Assembly (NCBI GenBank): GCA_030867875.1
Contig: JAOWCC010000655.1
Span: 6,425,083-6,489,082, forward strand
Length of the DNA stretch: 64,000 nucleotides
Direction: 5' to 3'
Origin: Actinernus sp. WN-2022
Taxonomy: Eukaryota; Cnidaria; Anthozoa; Actiniaria; Actinernidae
A program made the translations under genes and the position numbers. How positions within the stretch are numbered: the first letter of the stretch is position 1; each line of letters opens with the position of its first letter. Shown one piece after another: positions 34,875 to 44,293 of this stretch. The notes under the pieces are model-generated. The model did no database searches. It saw only the letters and a list, made by a program, of their open reading frames with translations, and was not told the DNA's origin.

Positions 34875-35202
34875 TAGGTCTAAGAGCTCAGCGACTTGGA
34901 TGGACAATGTCATTCCTATTCTCATCTCGGCTAACTGGGATTCCCATAATTTCCACACATTCGCGTCAAAGATATTGTTCATGTTCATCCAGAATAATCT
35001 CATGGTCTTTCACCCTGCTTGTTACAGTTTGTAATTGGGATTTGAGAGCGTTATTCTCTAGTTTCAGCAGCTTATTTTCTTCCTCGATCTTGTTCAGTTT
35101 GGCTAGCACACTTTGGTATTGGTCGTTCATGAACTTCATTGATGTCTAAAATGGCTCTAGTTTCTTGTCAAATATTTTATCAAGCTCTTCTTTGGTGTTG
35201 CC
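34875..35202 (-). pseudogene. LINE ORF1 remnant (coiled coil)
   Basis: ATG at 35,202 gives MGNTKEELDKIFDKKLEPF, a stop, then a leucine-rich coiled coil (KIEEENKLLKLENNALKSQL) and RECVEIMGIPVSRDENRND. Coiled coil followed by REC-EI-GIP is the standard layout of LINE ORF1 RNA-binding proteins. Two in-frame stops. Probably the same element as 32,960-34,541. Confidence 0.7.
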
Positions 35203-35439
35203 CATGTTCAGGATTAATAATGCTTCTAATAACAAGCATAAAGACATATAAAACACGAAGAAAGGACCAGAAATATAGTCAAACTTACAGCGACGAAAAT
35301 TGTACGTCCATGTTGCTCGCTGACCACTGGTACAATGATTCGCGACCCCCGGAGAACCATTTTTCCAATTACCGTAATTTCATCGCGTATCAATTTGTAG
35401 GTGCCTGGAGCTTGGGACCAATCCCCTGTCTTCCAACAC

Positions 35440-36470
35440 CAATGAACGAGAGAGAGAGTTCTTCATCTTCAGCCTATACCCTCCATCTCTTTGGTTGTTA
35501 GGGCTGGTGGAGTAGCATTCATTGCTACCATCCTGACGTACTCTTCTGATGCACTGTCATGATGTGCTGATTCTGGTATCCTTGTCAAGCGGATTAGGCA
35601 AACAGCAATGTTCTAACCAGAGGGTATATGTCACACGGTGTACTTGTAGGGCATCAACTGCAAAACCCATCTCTCAACTCTTGCTGAGGGCTTTGACCTG
35701 GGACCATAGATGGTTTCCAGAGCCTAACAGTCAATGCCCAGTTCGAACGACTCACTTTATCTTGTATTGGTCGCACTCCATGTTTACTTAGAATCAATCC
35801 CAGCAACTCAATCTTGTCCATTTTCATCTTGCATTTGTCCTTGTTGAGAGTTAGATTCCTTTCCTCCAGCCGTTTCAGAAGTGCTCCTCCATGCTGCTGC
35901 CATAAACCACAATATCATCTGCTATATTAGTTGCTCCTGGGCAACCTGAAATTGCCTGCCTAATATGTTGATACTGTTCAGGAGCACTATTAATACCAAA
36001 GCTTAATCTCTTGTATCGGCAAAGGGAGTCACCTACTGCGAAAGTTGTGATATCTCTAGAGTTTTCATCCAGTTCAATTTGGTGGAATCCCATGTTCATG
36101 TCCAACTTCGAGAAAAAAGTGCTACCATTCATCTCCTCAAGCACTTCGTCTACAGTTGGAATAGGCAATGTTTCTCTCATTATTACTAAATTAGCACATC
36201 TCATGTCAATACAAATTCTTATGTTACCCTTGTGTGGTTTGGGAACAAATACCGCTGGACTCACCCATGTAGTTGAGCCAACAACCTTCTCAACAATATC
36301 AAGGTCAAGCAGCTCATTGACCTTTTTCATTACTCTGACCTTTTTCATTACTCTGTCAATGGATATGGAATTTGTCTGTGCTTCTGAGCTACTGGCACTA
36401 CTTCAGGATTGATATGCGATGACAGCTTGGAGTCAGAAAGTTTTCCGACACCCTTGAACACTTGGAACTA
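35440..36470 (-). pseudogene. Ty3/gypsy pol remnant: RT plus end of RNase H
   Basis: RT runs 36,348-35,780: LDLDIVEKV, WVSPAVFVPKPHKGNIRICI, TFFSKLDMNMGFHQIEL, RLSFGINSAPEQYQ, ATNIADDIVVYG (the catalytic DD) and LLKRLEERNLTLNKDKCK with ELLGLILSKHG. Then the text jumps to IYGPRSKPSARVERWVLQLM, the end of RNase H, and YVRMVAMNATPPALTTKEME; the intervening RNase H is deleted. Upstream is GVGKLSDSKLSSHINPEVVP. The 18-bp motif AGAGTAATGAAAAAGGTC is duplicated in tandem near 36,330-36,365, with a frameshift. No LTRs were identified. Confidence 0.9.
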
Positions 36471-36589
36471 GAATAATGGTGAAAACCCTCCCTCTCTTCC
36501 TCACAAAGCCTTTTTCTTCAAGGGAAGGAAGTATCCTGTGACAGTCTTTCTTCAAAAATGATATACTCTCATTTTATAATTAGCAAGGC

Positions 36590-37320
36590 CATCGCCCCCA
36601 CTGCTCAAGCTAGATTCAATTTTGTTGGAGAGAAATATATTTATTACCTTTCAAAACTTGTTCAGATACGTCATTAAGGGTATTTCAGTACAAAATTCTA
36701 AACCGTATTCTGTATACTAATACGATTTTGTGTAAGATGAAAATAGTCTCCTCTCCACTCTGTACCTTTTGTGAAACTGCAGACGAATCGCTCAAACATT
36801 CTTTATCACTGTTATCATGTTTCGACATTCTGGACGTCATTACAGGCATGGCTTGGTAGTTTGGGTGTATATGACGGAATATTATCCGAAAAGGATATTA
36901 TATTATATTACATTATCAAAAATATCTGCTTCCAAATTTCATCCTTTTAGTAGCTAAACAGACAATTTATCAATGTCGATTTAAAAAACTGAAGCCGAGC
37001 CTCGCAGTGCTGATTGTCAGTATTTTTATAGCATCGAGCTCTTTATAGCCTGACGCATTAGCGAAAGTGGGAAAAGTTAAACTTATAAAATATGGTACAG
37101 CCACCTATTATTACTTTATCACTTTTTGTATGTAATTTCTCTAATGTATACTTGTAGTAGTTTGACTTTTATAGCTTTTCTTTTTGTAAACTAGTATTGT
37201 AAAGTTTGCACTTTGTATCTGTATGTATTTTAGTTGTATTTGTAAGTTGTAGATCAGTATTGTTTTGCAACTTTGTCTTTGTAATTAAAAGTATTTCCAA
37301 TAAATATTATAAAAAATAAA
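36590..37320 (+). mobile_element. Tx1/L1-type LINE, ORF2 C-terminus and 3' UTR
   Basis: Shifting plus-strand frames read RVFQYKILNRILYTNTILCK, SPLCTFCETADESLKHSL and later SEKDIILYYIIKNICF, QTIYQCRFKKLKPSLAVL. The CxFC...H zinc cluster after FQYKILNRIL is typical of the C-terminal domain of Tx1/L1-clade ORF2. A 3' UTR follows to AATAAATATTATAAAAAATA at about 37,318. The copy is 5'-truncated and contains frameshifts. Confidence 0.75.
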
Positions 37321-37410
37321 TGTTGGAGAAAATAATAAAACAGCAAACGTTTTCTACATACGTCATGGTGCACCTGACAGACCTACAGTAGTTGGGTTCC
37401 CTGTGGCCTC
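37321..37410 (+). repeat. Inverted repeat, left arm (partner at 39,515-39,605)
   Basis: AAAATAATAAAACAGCAAAC and following bases through ACGTCATGG and CACCTGACAGAC occur again in reverse complement at 39,515-39,605, with a few differences over about 85 bp. They may be the terminal repeats of a 2.28-kb composite element or two inverted copies of a smaller one. Confidence 0.7.
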
Positions 37411-37508
37411 CAGCGGTGGTCAGCGATCACCAATGACCGCCTGGGAATGCCTCGTGCTGTAGACATTTCTTTTAGTTCTTTCTACTTTTCGCCGGGTTTT
37501 TTGGGATA

Positions 37509-37757
37509 GCGCGTTTTCAGTTTTCCATACATTTGTCTGTAAAATTTCCCGCGGTCTTTGACTCAATGTATGGTAAACTGAAAACACCATTGCACGCTTT
37601 CCAGCGCAGCTACACATCCCTATAATTTTGATCAGTTATTCTTTTACCTGGTATCTTAAGTTTCCAGACAGTGAATATTTCAGAAATTCATTTTTACGGA
37701 AATTATTTGGCACCGGATTCACATACAAACACTGTATTTTTCGCCATGTTTGCACTC
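37509..37757 (+). mobile_element. Partial hairpin MITE (second copy of 56,996-57,387)
   Basis: GCGTTTTCAGTTTTCCATAC through GATCAGTTATTCTTTTACCT, CTTAAGTTTCCAGACAGTGA and CACTGTATTTTTCGCCAT follows the loop and right arm of the hairpin at 57,150-57,387. The left arm is missing. Confidence 0.7.
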
Positions 37758-37779
37758 CTTTCAAAATGTCGGAATTTAC

Positions 37780-37834
37780 TGCAAACTCTCTGAATTTCTA
37801 ACGGGACCTGAAACAACTACAAGGGGCTGATCAA
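37780..37834 (-). mobile_element. SINE, 3' part, left of the inserted TIR element
   Basis: Reverse-complement reading TTGATCAGCCCC, then GTTGTTTCAGGTCCCGTTAG and AAATTCAG, matches the SINE 3' end at 50,960-51,000. It is separated from its 5' part (38,991-39,198) by the TIR element. Confidence 0.85.
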
Positions 37835-37904
37835 TATGGCGTGTGATCCCCGCCAAAATTAAGCATTAAATTTTCTTTTGCTAAACTAAATTGTGCTTAT
37901 TGAA

Positions 37905-38530
37905 TTCCATGCAGGCACTGATTGTGAGACTGACCAAATTCGATGATGGGACAGCCAAATTTCATTCCGAGTGCATTGTGATAGCCAAATTTCATTCCGA
38001 GTGCATTGTGACAGCCAAATTTCATTCCGAGTGCATTGTGACAGCCAAATTTCATTCCGAGTGCATTGTGACAGCCAAATTTCATTCCGATTAAAAACTA
38101 TCTTTCTCCTCCCAAGACCTGCGTCTTGCAGGTCGAATTTCTCCACTCTTGAAGGTTGCTGTGATTGATTCTGATCGGCAAGGCAAAAGAAATCATGAGT
38201 TCAAGTTTCTTTCAGTACGAATGGGCGAGAATTCCTTTGCCGTTTTGAAGGTGGTGGAGCTGTCGCAGTTCTTCCAAACAACGAGCGAAAGTTTTCAAGC
38301 GATCTACAATTTGGTCTTGGAGTTGCAATCCGCGTTGGAGTTCCACTCGAACCAGCGACGGCACTTGCTACTCGTAGGCTAGTACTAGTACCGCTAGAAC
38401 TAGGGCCAGCTCTATCGCTAGTACTTCTTGAGAGTAACGATTCGGCCTGTCTCAAGAGATGAACAACCTCTGTGAAGTTATCGCCATGAGTTGGAGTACA
38501 CATACTTTCTTCAGTGTTCTTATCAGCCAT
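37905..38530 (-). pseudogene. Captured exon resembling the N-terminus of HECT/G2E3-like proteins
   Basis: ATG at 38,530 gives MADKNTEESMCTPTHGDNF, TEVVHLLRQAESLLSRS, a Ser/Thr-rich linker, RSLENFRSLFGR, PPSKRQRNSRPFVLKET, then a stop at 38,203-38,201. The same frame continues THDFFCLADQNQSQQPSR and KFDLQDAGLGRRKIVF. In the protein family I recall (KETW-THxFFCLA ... LxxAGLG-KK) the stop position is Trp, so a one-base nonsense change is likely. The frame then runs through the 30-bp array as RNEIWLSQCT repeats. Family match is from memory. Confidence 0.5.
37951..38090 (+). repeat. 30-bp tandem array, left arm (4.7 copies)
   Basis: The unit is acagccaaatttcattccga plus gtgcattgtg. Copies are identical except one base in the second. 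Units are contiguous, without spacers. Confidence 0.97.
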
Positions 38531-38663
38531 CTTGAATTTGGCATGACATAAATTATAATTTGGCGGGAAATAAATTAACGAGCCCGCTCACTTTCAGCAG
38601 GTGGTCTAGGGGGAAGGTCACATGGCGGACGGCGCGATGGACTGGGCACGGGTGGCTCGACTC

Positions 38664-38832
38664 ACTCGGAATGAAATTTGGCTGTCACAATGTACTCGGA
38701 ATGAAATTTGGCTGTCACAATGCACTCGGAATGAAATTTGGCTGTCACAATGCACTCGGAATGAAATTTGGCTGTCACAATGCACTCGGAATGAAATTTG
38801 GCTGTCACAATGCACTCGGAATGAAATTTGGC
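38664..38832 (-). repeat. 30-bp tandem array, right arm (about 5.7 copies)
   Basis: Reverse complement of the left-arm unit (tcggaatgaaatttggctgt core), one copy longer than the left array. Only the first unit differs, by one base. Confidence 0.97.
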
Positions 38833-38990
38833 ACCAATGAAACGCAAATTTGGTAGTGGGCATAAAATTTAGCTCCCATCATCGAATTTGGTCAGTCTCA
38901 CAATCAGTGCCTGCATGGAATTCAATAAGCACAATTTAGTTTAGCAAAAGAAAATTTAATGCTTAATTTTGGCGGGGATCACACGCCATA

Positions 38991-39198
38991 GATCAAAGCC
39001 AGGACCCGGCTAATCCACAGATGAAATCGGAATTTATCCTGTTGAATTTTGTGGTGGTAGGAAAGCCGGAGGACACGGAGCAAGGGCGAGATGCCAACAA
39101 ACTCAACGGCTCTCATATGGCGCCGCGTCCGTGAATCGAACCTGGGCCACAGAGGTGACAGACGAAGTGCTTAACCACTGCGCCACCCAAGCTCCCCT
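38991..39198 (-). mobile_element. tRNA-derived SINE, 5' part with A and B boxes
   Basis: Minus-strand reading starts near 39,198. The A box TGGCGCAGTGGTTAAGC is at 39,185-39,169 and the B box GGTTCGATTC at 39,142-39,133, a normal tRNA-like spacing. The body continues with TGTGGATTAGCCGGGTCC to GGCTTTGATC, where the TIR element is inserted. A 5'-truncated copy lies at 50,845-51,005. Confidence 0.88.
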
Positions 39199-39237
39199 CA
39201 ACTGGTCTATTAAATTGAGGACTTCCGATAGATCCTT

Positions 39238-39422
39238 TCAACTTACCTGTTTGTTGCCCATTTCAGACCACGTAATAGTTCTCCAGAGGATTCAGTGCTT
39301 TGTTTTCCAAGTACATTTCCTCTTGGGATACAGAACTGAAACAAAAATGCATTACTCAAGGGAAAAGTCACATGGTCTGAAATGGGCAACAAACAGGCAT
39401 GCTGAAAGGGTCTATTCCCTTC
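39238..39422. mobile_element. Hairpin MITE
   Basis: CCTGTTTGTTGCCCATTTCA near 39,249 pairs with TGAAATGGGCAACAAACAGG near 39,378; outer CTTTCA/TGAAAG also match. Confidence 0.75.
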
Positions 39423-39514
39423 TTTAAGCGGGTGTTGGAACACGCTATCCGAAAACAAATCGGCGCAAAAAAGAACAAAGAACTAAAAAGAAATGGCTAT
39501 AGCGCGAGGAATTC

Positions 39515-39605
39515 CAAGGCGGTCTTTGGTGAAACCCAACTACGTCTGTCAGGTGTACCATGACGTAGTAGAAAACGTTTGCTGTTTTATTATTTTCTTC
39601 AACAT
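39515..39605 (-). repeat. Inverted repeat, right arm (partner at 37,321-37,410)
   Basis: Reverse complement of the left arm over about 85 bp, including GTTTGCTGTTTTATTATTTT. Confidence 0.7.
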
Positions 39606-39766
39606 TTCGGCAAAGCTGCCTTCTAACGATATATTTGGGCCTGTGATCAGCCGCGCTTTCGGGTGCCATAGGTAACCCACCCATGAAACTGAGTTACACG
39701 ACGAAAACAAATGGCGAGTGTTGACAGTGCGATTCTCTCGTCAGGCTCGTACTCGTTAAAGGACTT

Positions 39767-40220
39767 ACGTACTGTAAGTATTAATCTTTAACTTATATTT
39801 ACTATTCGCGCTATTCGGGTTTTCCAGAAATCCGAGTTTAGGGTGGAAACCTCGAGTAGATGCAGTAGGTGCCCCCTCAGGAGGTCTGGTAGATGCAGTA
39901 GGTACCCTCTCAGGAGGACTAGTATATGCAGTAGGTACCCCCTCAGGAGGACTAGTAGATGCAGTATGTACCCCCTCAGGAGGACTAGTAGATGCAGTAG
40001 GTGCCCCCTCAGGAGGTCTGGTAGATGCAGTAGGTACCCCCTCAGGAGGACTAGTAGATGCAGTAGGTACCCCCTCAGGAGGACTAGTAGATGCAGTAGG
40101 TGCCCCCTCGGGAGGACTAGAAGATGCATTAGGTGCCCCCTCAGGAGGACTAGTAGATGCAGTAGGTGCCCCCTCGGGAGGACTAGAAGATGTAGTAGAT
40201 GCCCCTCCTGGAGGACTAGT
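39767..40220 (-). CDS. Proline-rich repeat ORF (SPPEG-x-PTAST units), no start seen
   Basis: The minus frame starting near 40,220 has no stop through about 11 copies of an 11-residue unit SPPEG(V/A)PTAST. It ends GFHPKLGFLENPNSANSKYK... and a stop near 39,767. The unit is 33 bp, so frame is preserved. There is no ATG, so it would be an exon. The same motif forms the tail of the YqaJ remnant at 41.9 kb (STSPPEVASIAST), suggesting both once encoded one proline-rich tail, now separated by 1.5 kb. It could also be a non-coding minisatellite. Confidence 0.35.
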
Positions 40221-40223
40221 AGA
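39853..40223. repeat. 33-bp minisatellite, about 11 copies
   Basis: The unit is gtagatgcagtaggtaccc plus cctcaggaggacta, with point differences. A related array lies at 41,746-41,945. Confidence 0.93.
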
Positions 40224-40231
40224 TGATGATG

Positions 40232-40272
<41 letters not shown>
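40221..40272. repeat. (ATG)n/(ATA)n microsatellite
   Basis: Three GAT units followed by about 14 AAT units, directly next to the 33-bp array. Confidence 0.9.
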
Positions 40273-40274
<2 letters not shown>

Positions 40275-40675
40275 ACACGTTTTAGGAGCATTATATAGCG
40301 CTCAATGCTCTTACAATATCAGTGATAGTAATAAACTAATAATAACAAGAGGACCTGAGTGGCCTTAACTCAGGCCACATAGGAATAAGTGAATACATGT
40401 AATTCATGAAGTTCTAGCATATGTTTGTGTCATACATGGTTTGTGCTAGGGGAGCTGGATAATTTATTCACTACTGATGCTCATGATAATTTATAAATAA
40501 TGAAATGACCTTTTGCAGGAATGCAATCACGTGGTTGTACTAGATGGCAAACACATCCTATTTCATATATTTAAAGGCAATTCTACGAGATCGGTAGCGT
40601 TATTAGCAAAACCTGTTTGTAAATGCTATTTTCCACCTCCAATCGATTGTCGATCTTTTTAAAACAGCCTTTTTA

Positions 40676-40956
40676 AAGGGGCTGTGTCATGGTACTGCGC
40701 ATGTATTGAGTAATCGCTCGTTTAGTGGCTACAAACAGTTAAACTTCTCCCTCCCTCAATGCTTGATTGAAAGGATTTTCAATATTTCCCCTGGAAACTG
40801 TTTATATACACTGTTTGTTAGTCATTTTGGCATATTTGCTTTCATTTTAAGCATCCCACATGGTCGAGAGGTTCGTTAGTTCATATCAAAATCGGTGGAA
40901 ATAGCTCTTTCCGGCCCGGAAAAACGAATGTAAAGTCTTATCGTGACACTGCCCCT
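40676..40956. mobile_element. MITE with TTAA duplication, TIR AGGGGCTGTGTCA
   Basis: The ends AGGGGCTGTGTCATG and CGTGACACTGCCCCT are inverted repeats, flanked by TTAA at 40,672-40,675 and 40,957-40,960. Length 281 bp, non-coding. Confidence 0.85.
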
Positions 40957-41745
40957 TTAAGATAGCTTGCCATCCAGCATCCATGGCAACGTCTTTCCCA
41001 TGGAGATCACAAGCTCAATTCATTCGTTAACAAAGTATAATACCAGTACGTGACTGTTTCCTGCAAAAGGCCTTCTACAACTGCTCCCAGCAATTATAAT
41101 AAATCAACTTCACATAACACTGTCTCTGAACTTAACTTGCTCAAAAATATTACAATATAAAAAAATATTTCTTTGAGCATGGTTTACCAACTCAAACTTA
41201 TCAACATTTTTAGAAATCAATGATTTTCAGTAGCATTCATGGACTGATCAGAGAACTGAGAAATCGGGTCATTTCTACCATACTTTCGAGAGGTTAATAA
41301 CAATAAATAACAACACAACCACAGTCAGTTGGTATTAAAGTTAGAGTATCATGTTCAGTTTAGATACTTTTTAATACATTTACAAGTTGATCACAGATCA
41401 GACTGTCACGAGTGTATCTGGAGTGGAGCATGTCACATAATATGTGATAAATTCCCGTCCAAAGCCCGCGAAACTCCTCTCAGCTTTAGAAAAATACCAA
41501 ATCTTGGCATTTCACTGAAAGAAACCTTTGGTTTTCGCAAAATAATAGCTAAGATTAAAGGCTTTGACAAGTCAAAACACCACTCGTCGCCATCTTGAAA
41601 AACAAGAATATGTTGTCCACTGTTCACGTGACCAGCACAGTGCAATCTGATTGGTGGTGAATAGAACTTGACAGAAGGTGCAATCTGATTGGTTGTCGGC
41701 GCAAAATCTCGACACAAATACGTGTTCTAGTAATATCGAGCACGC

Positions 41746-41945
41746 TCAGGAGGTCTGGTAGGTGCAGTAGGTACCCCCCCAGAAGGACTAGTAGATGCAG
41801 TGGGTGTCCCCCCAGGAGGACTAGTAGATGCAGTGGGTGTCCCCCCGGAGGACTAGTAGGTGCCCCCCAGGAGGAGTAGTAGGTGCCCCCCAGGAGGAGG
41901 AGTAGATGCGATAGATGCCACCTCAGGAGGACTAGTAGATAGAGT
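41746..41945. repeat. Degenerate proline-coding minisatellite
   Basis: About seven copies of gtagatgcagtgggtgtccc plus cccaggaggacta, with unit-length changes that break the frame. Related to the array at 39,853-40,223. Confidence 0.88.
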
Positions 41946-42830
41946 AGCTGCTCCCCCAGCTGTACTAGTAGGTGCAGGACTGGTAATGTTCTCTATGCGT
42001 ACATGGTCTGAGAGAACAAAAGGGTAAAGATCTCGAGGCACACGCATTTGAAACACCTCTGGGACAATCACTCTATTCCAAAACACTGTAAGGTAGTGTA
42101 GAATTTCAGAAATGAGATGTTCATCTCTGAATATCCTCTCTATCGAGACTGGGCCATTTTCAGAATACAACGCAAAGTCACAGAAGTTTCTCTCAGTCAC
42201 AAGTAGCTGCATTTTCACTTGATAGTAGTACTGGTGGTTCTGCTTAAGAACACACTTTCCATCTTGTACTTTAAAACATTATCTGCTGATTGCATCCATC
42301 TAGACAGATGTTTGGTCATTTGAAACTACTGTTCTGTTTGAAAATCTTCAAAGATTTGATCTCAAGCAGACCATCATGACTGACCAGACCATCAGGGGAG
42401 CATGCAAGGAATGGAAACCTGCTATTGATCCATAAACCAGTTGAACAAACTTTCGTTTTGGTTTGCTGTTCGTACTTTGAAATGGCTTTGGGATCACTTT
42501 CCAGTCGATACTTCATCCAATATGATTCAAAAGGCTCGTAGTCTATTTTCTAAATATTAGATGATATATATTTAAAAGCTCTTTCCGCTGCATTTTGAAC
42601 TCCCTCCACTACAACCTTTCCAACTCTAAAAGCACTCAAGCATGTTAATGCTGTTAAGTGTAAGCGCCTTTGGCTAAACCATTCTTCATTTTTACTCTGT
42701 TCTTGTGTACCAGGGGTTCCATTAAGCGAGGTGAAGTAATATTTTGAATTAACTCCTTGGTGTTTTTGTGAAGAAGGATGGCATCTTCATGGTTAAGCTC
42801 GTCATCTTAATTTATCACATACATACTGAG
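41853..42830 (-). pseudogene. YqaJ/lambda-exonuclease-like nuclease with proline-rich tail
   Basis: From 42,830: DDELNHEDAILLHKNTKEL, a frameshift, EQSKNEEWFSQRRLHLTALT, VEGVQNAAERAFKYISSNI, TAG at 42,552-42,550, then DYEPFESYWMKYRLESDPKA, GLWINSRFPFLACSPDGLVS and LLEIKSLKIF. WFxQRRxxLTA, SPDG and the LEIK box match the two-metal nuclease core of YqaJ/lambda-exo enzymes. The next piece (42,218-41,950) reads VTERNFCDFALYSENGPVSI, ERIFRDEHLI and ends in the proline-rich repeat. Stops and frameshifts make it a pseudogene. ISL2EU DNA transposons encode YqaJ nucleases, a plausible origin. Confidence 0.75.
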
Positions 42831-43075
42831 ATTTACGAATGGAATCACTCATGCGAAAACTCACTTCACAATTTTCCTTAGCCAATCAGAATCGCGAAAC
42901 GAATTTTTCACACGTGCGAAAAGCGTTTCGTCCAATCAGAAAACACCTGCCAAAACATATCGGATTTTCAAACTGGACTTGAGCTCGGAGGCGCCACTTT
43001 CATTCACTACGAAAGTTGGAGGTTTTGACTTTTTTTTAACTAATGTAATATTGACCTGTAAACAGCCAACTAACG

Positions 43076-43450
43076 ATGTTAACACTTCCAAGTCAATTGA
43101 GGAGTATATTATCGACCAAGAAAACAAAATCACAAGAGCAAAAACTTAGAGAAACAGCCGTAAAGTTACTCAAAGAGACAAAGAAGAAGCGAAATTCTAC
43201 TGACCGAAAGAACTCAACAGATATTGAGATAATCTATGTGAAATCATTCTTAGTGTCAAAAGAAAATACGGCGAAGATTACGAGCTTTCAATCCTTCGTG
43301 GAGTGATTTCAACTTCCATAGACCATCGACATTTGAAAAATCGTAAATATTCTGTGACAGAGAAAACCTACAAGCCGTGGAGATGTCTGGAAACCGTCGT
43401 AGCAAACAACTTGGACAAAAGCAGGTATACTAATCTATTGACGATGTAAA
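43076..43450 (+). pseudogene. Possible tyrosine-recombinase (Crypton-type) N-terminal fragment
   Basis: Shifting frames read SIEEYIIDQENKITRAK and later SVKRKYGEDYELSILRGVIS followed by HLKNRKYSVTEKTYKPWR. YELSILRGxIxSxxxHL-K resembles the N-terminal region of Crypton-derived recombinases and DUF3504-type proteins. No catalytic part is present; identity is tentative. Confidence 0.3.
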
Positions 43451-43711
43451 CTTGTAAACTTTATTTGTTGAATCAAAGACAGTTTCATATTGATGTTGAA
43501 AACTATTTCAAGGCTGATGTCAGTTCAGAAAGTAAGATTTTCTTTCCATTTTGATTGTATCGAGCATACATTTTAGTCTACGTTGAGTCGGATACGAAAT
43601 GCAAAACAAAAAATTGAAAGCTACAAATGTACGTGTTCAATGACAAGACCTAAATAAAACCTGTTTGATACTGGAGAAAAATCTCAGTGTGTATGTAATA
43701 AACAAATTACA

Positions 43712-43842
43712 AAATGGGAAGTGCTTTTGTATGGTATTTACACACTTGTTTGTTTTCACAAAACTCACTCGCTCGTACCTCGCTCGTTCGTTTTGTGAAA
43801 ACAAACTCGTGCGTAAATACCATACGCCAGCACTTCCCATTA
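43712..43842. mobile_element. Hairpin MITE
   Basis: AATGGGAAGTGCTTTTGTAT pairs with ATACGCCAGCACTTCCCATT; the inner GTTTGTTTTCACAAAAC arms also match. It accounts for look-alike ORFs on both strands. Confidence 0.85.
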
Positions 43843-43942
43843 AGTAATCTCTATATGTCATTTAAGCTGAACATCCCACATAGACATGCCACCAGTGTTC
43901 ATAGAGATGTTTTGTAGATCTCTAACGAATTTGTTAATGTGT

Positions 43943-44293
43943 TCAGGCTTGACTTCTCTGTGTGAGCTTGGCACAACTTTGAGATGACATATACCCGAAA
44001 GAGTGCAAACCGTAAAGTAGATCTGTAATATACTCTAGGCAACAGGCTTGGATACGATACACATGACTGGGATAGGATATGCCTGACTGGGCTAGAATAT
44101 GCAAATGATCCCCCTTTTTGATTGTCGATCGAGTCGCACCCCGCTTGTTGTCTGCATACTCCTTCATTTGTACTAGTGCGCGAAGAATTGATCCCGCTTC
44201 CAATGTACAGATTTCTTCAAGAACTAGAATGCTTCTGGACCAGAAAGCATGTGTTGGCTCGTCAAACACCCCCTGTTTCATACAAACAACCAT
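43943..44293 (-). CDS. Hypothetical minus-strand ORF/exon, unrecognised
   Basis: An open frame of about 116 residues: GVFDEPTHAFWSRSILVLEE, TLEAGSILRALVQMKEYADN, ISYPSHVYRIQACCLEYITD. Composition is coding-like but no family is recognised. It lies on the same strand as the exon candidate at 45,462-45,677 and could belong to the same decayed gene. Confidence 0.3.
   Translation of the reverse strand: MVVCMKQGVFDEPTHAFWSRSILVLEEICTLEAGSILRALVQMKEYADNKRGATRSTIKKGDHLHILAQSGISYPSHVYRIQACCLEYITDLLYGLHSFGYMSSQSCAKLTQRSQA

Larger units (their letters stand above)
37835..38990. mobile_element. TIR element with satellite arrays in its arms and a captured exon
   Basis: The ends are TATGGCGTGTGATCCCCGCC and its complement, with about 116 bp of simple TIR followed by 30-bp tandem arrays in mirror orientation (37,951-38,090 and 38,664-38,832). 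It lies in a SINE with a 6-bp duplication (GATCAA on the plus strand, 37,829-37,834 and 38,991-38,996). Removing it recreates the SINE sequence GGCTTTGATCAGCCCC seen intact near 50,955. The interior holds a coding exon (38,098-38,530) and no transposase. Non-autonomous; superfamily unresolved. Confidence 0.9.

Noticed and set aside
37951..38832. 30-bp direct repeats as a possible CRISPR array
   Set aside because: Units are contiguous with no spacers, mirror each other as transposon arms, and the DNA is animal.
39131..39198. tRNA gene suggested by A and B boxes
   Set aside because: No cloverleaf 3' half or terminal stem; a second copy of the downstream body at 50.85 kb shows it is a SINE.
39788..40291. 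Leu/His-rich and Cys/Arg-rich ORFs over the 33-bp array
   Set aside because: Only the SPPEG frame agrees with the tail of a recognisable protein; the others are alternative phases of the repeat.
43637..43917. Overlapping ORFs at 43.65-43.9 kb
   Set aside because: They are readings of the hairpin element at 43,712-43,842.
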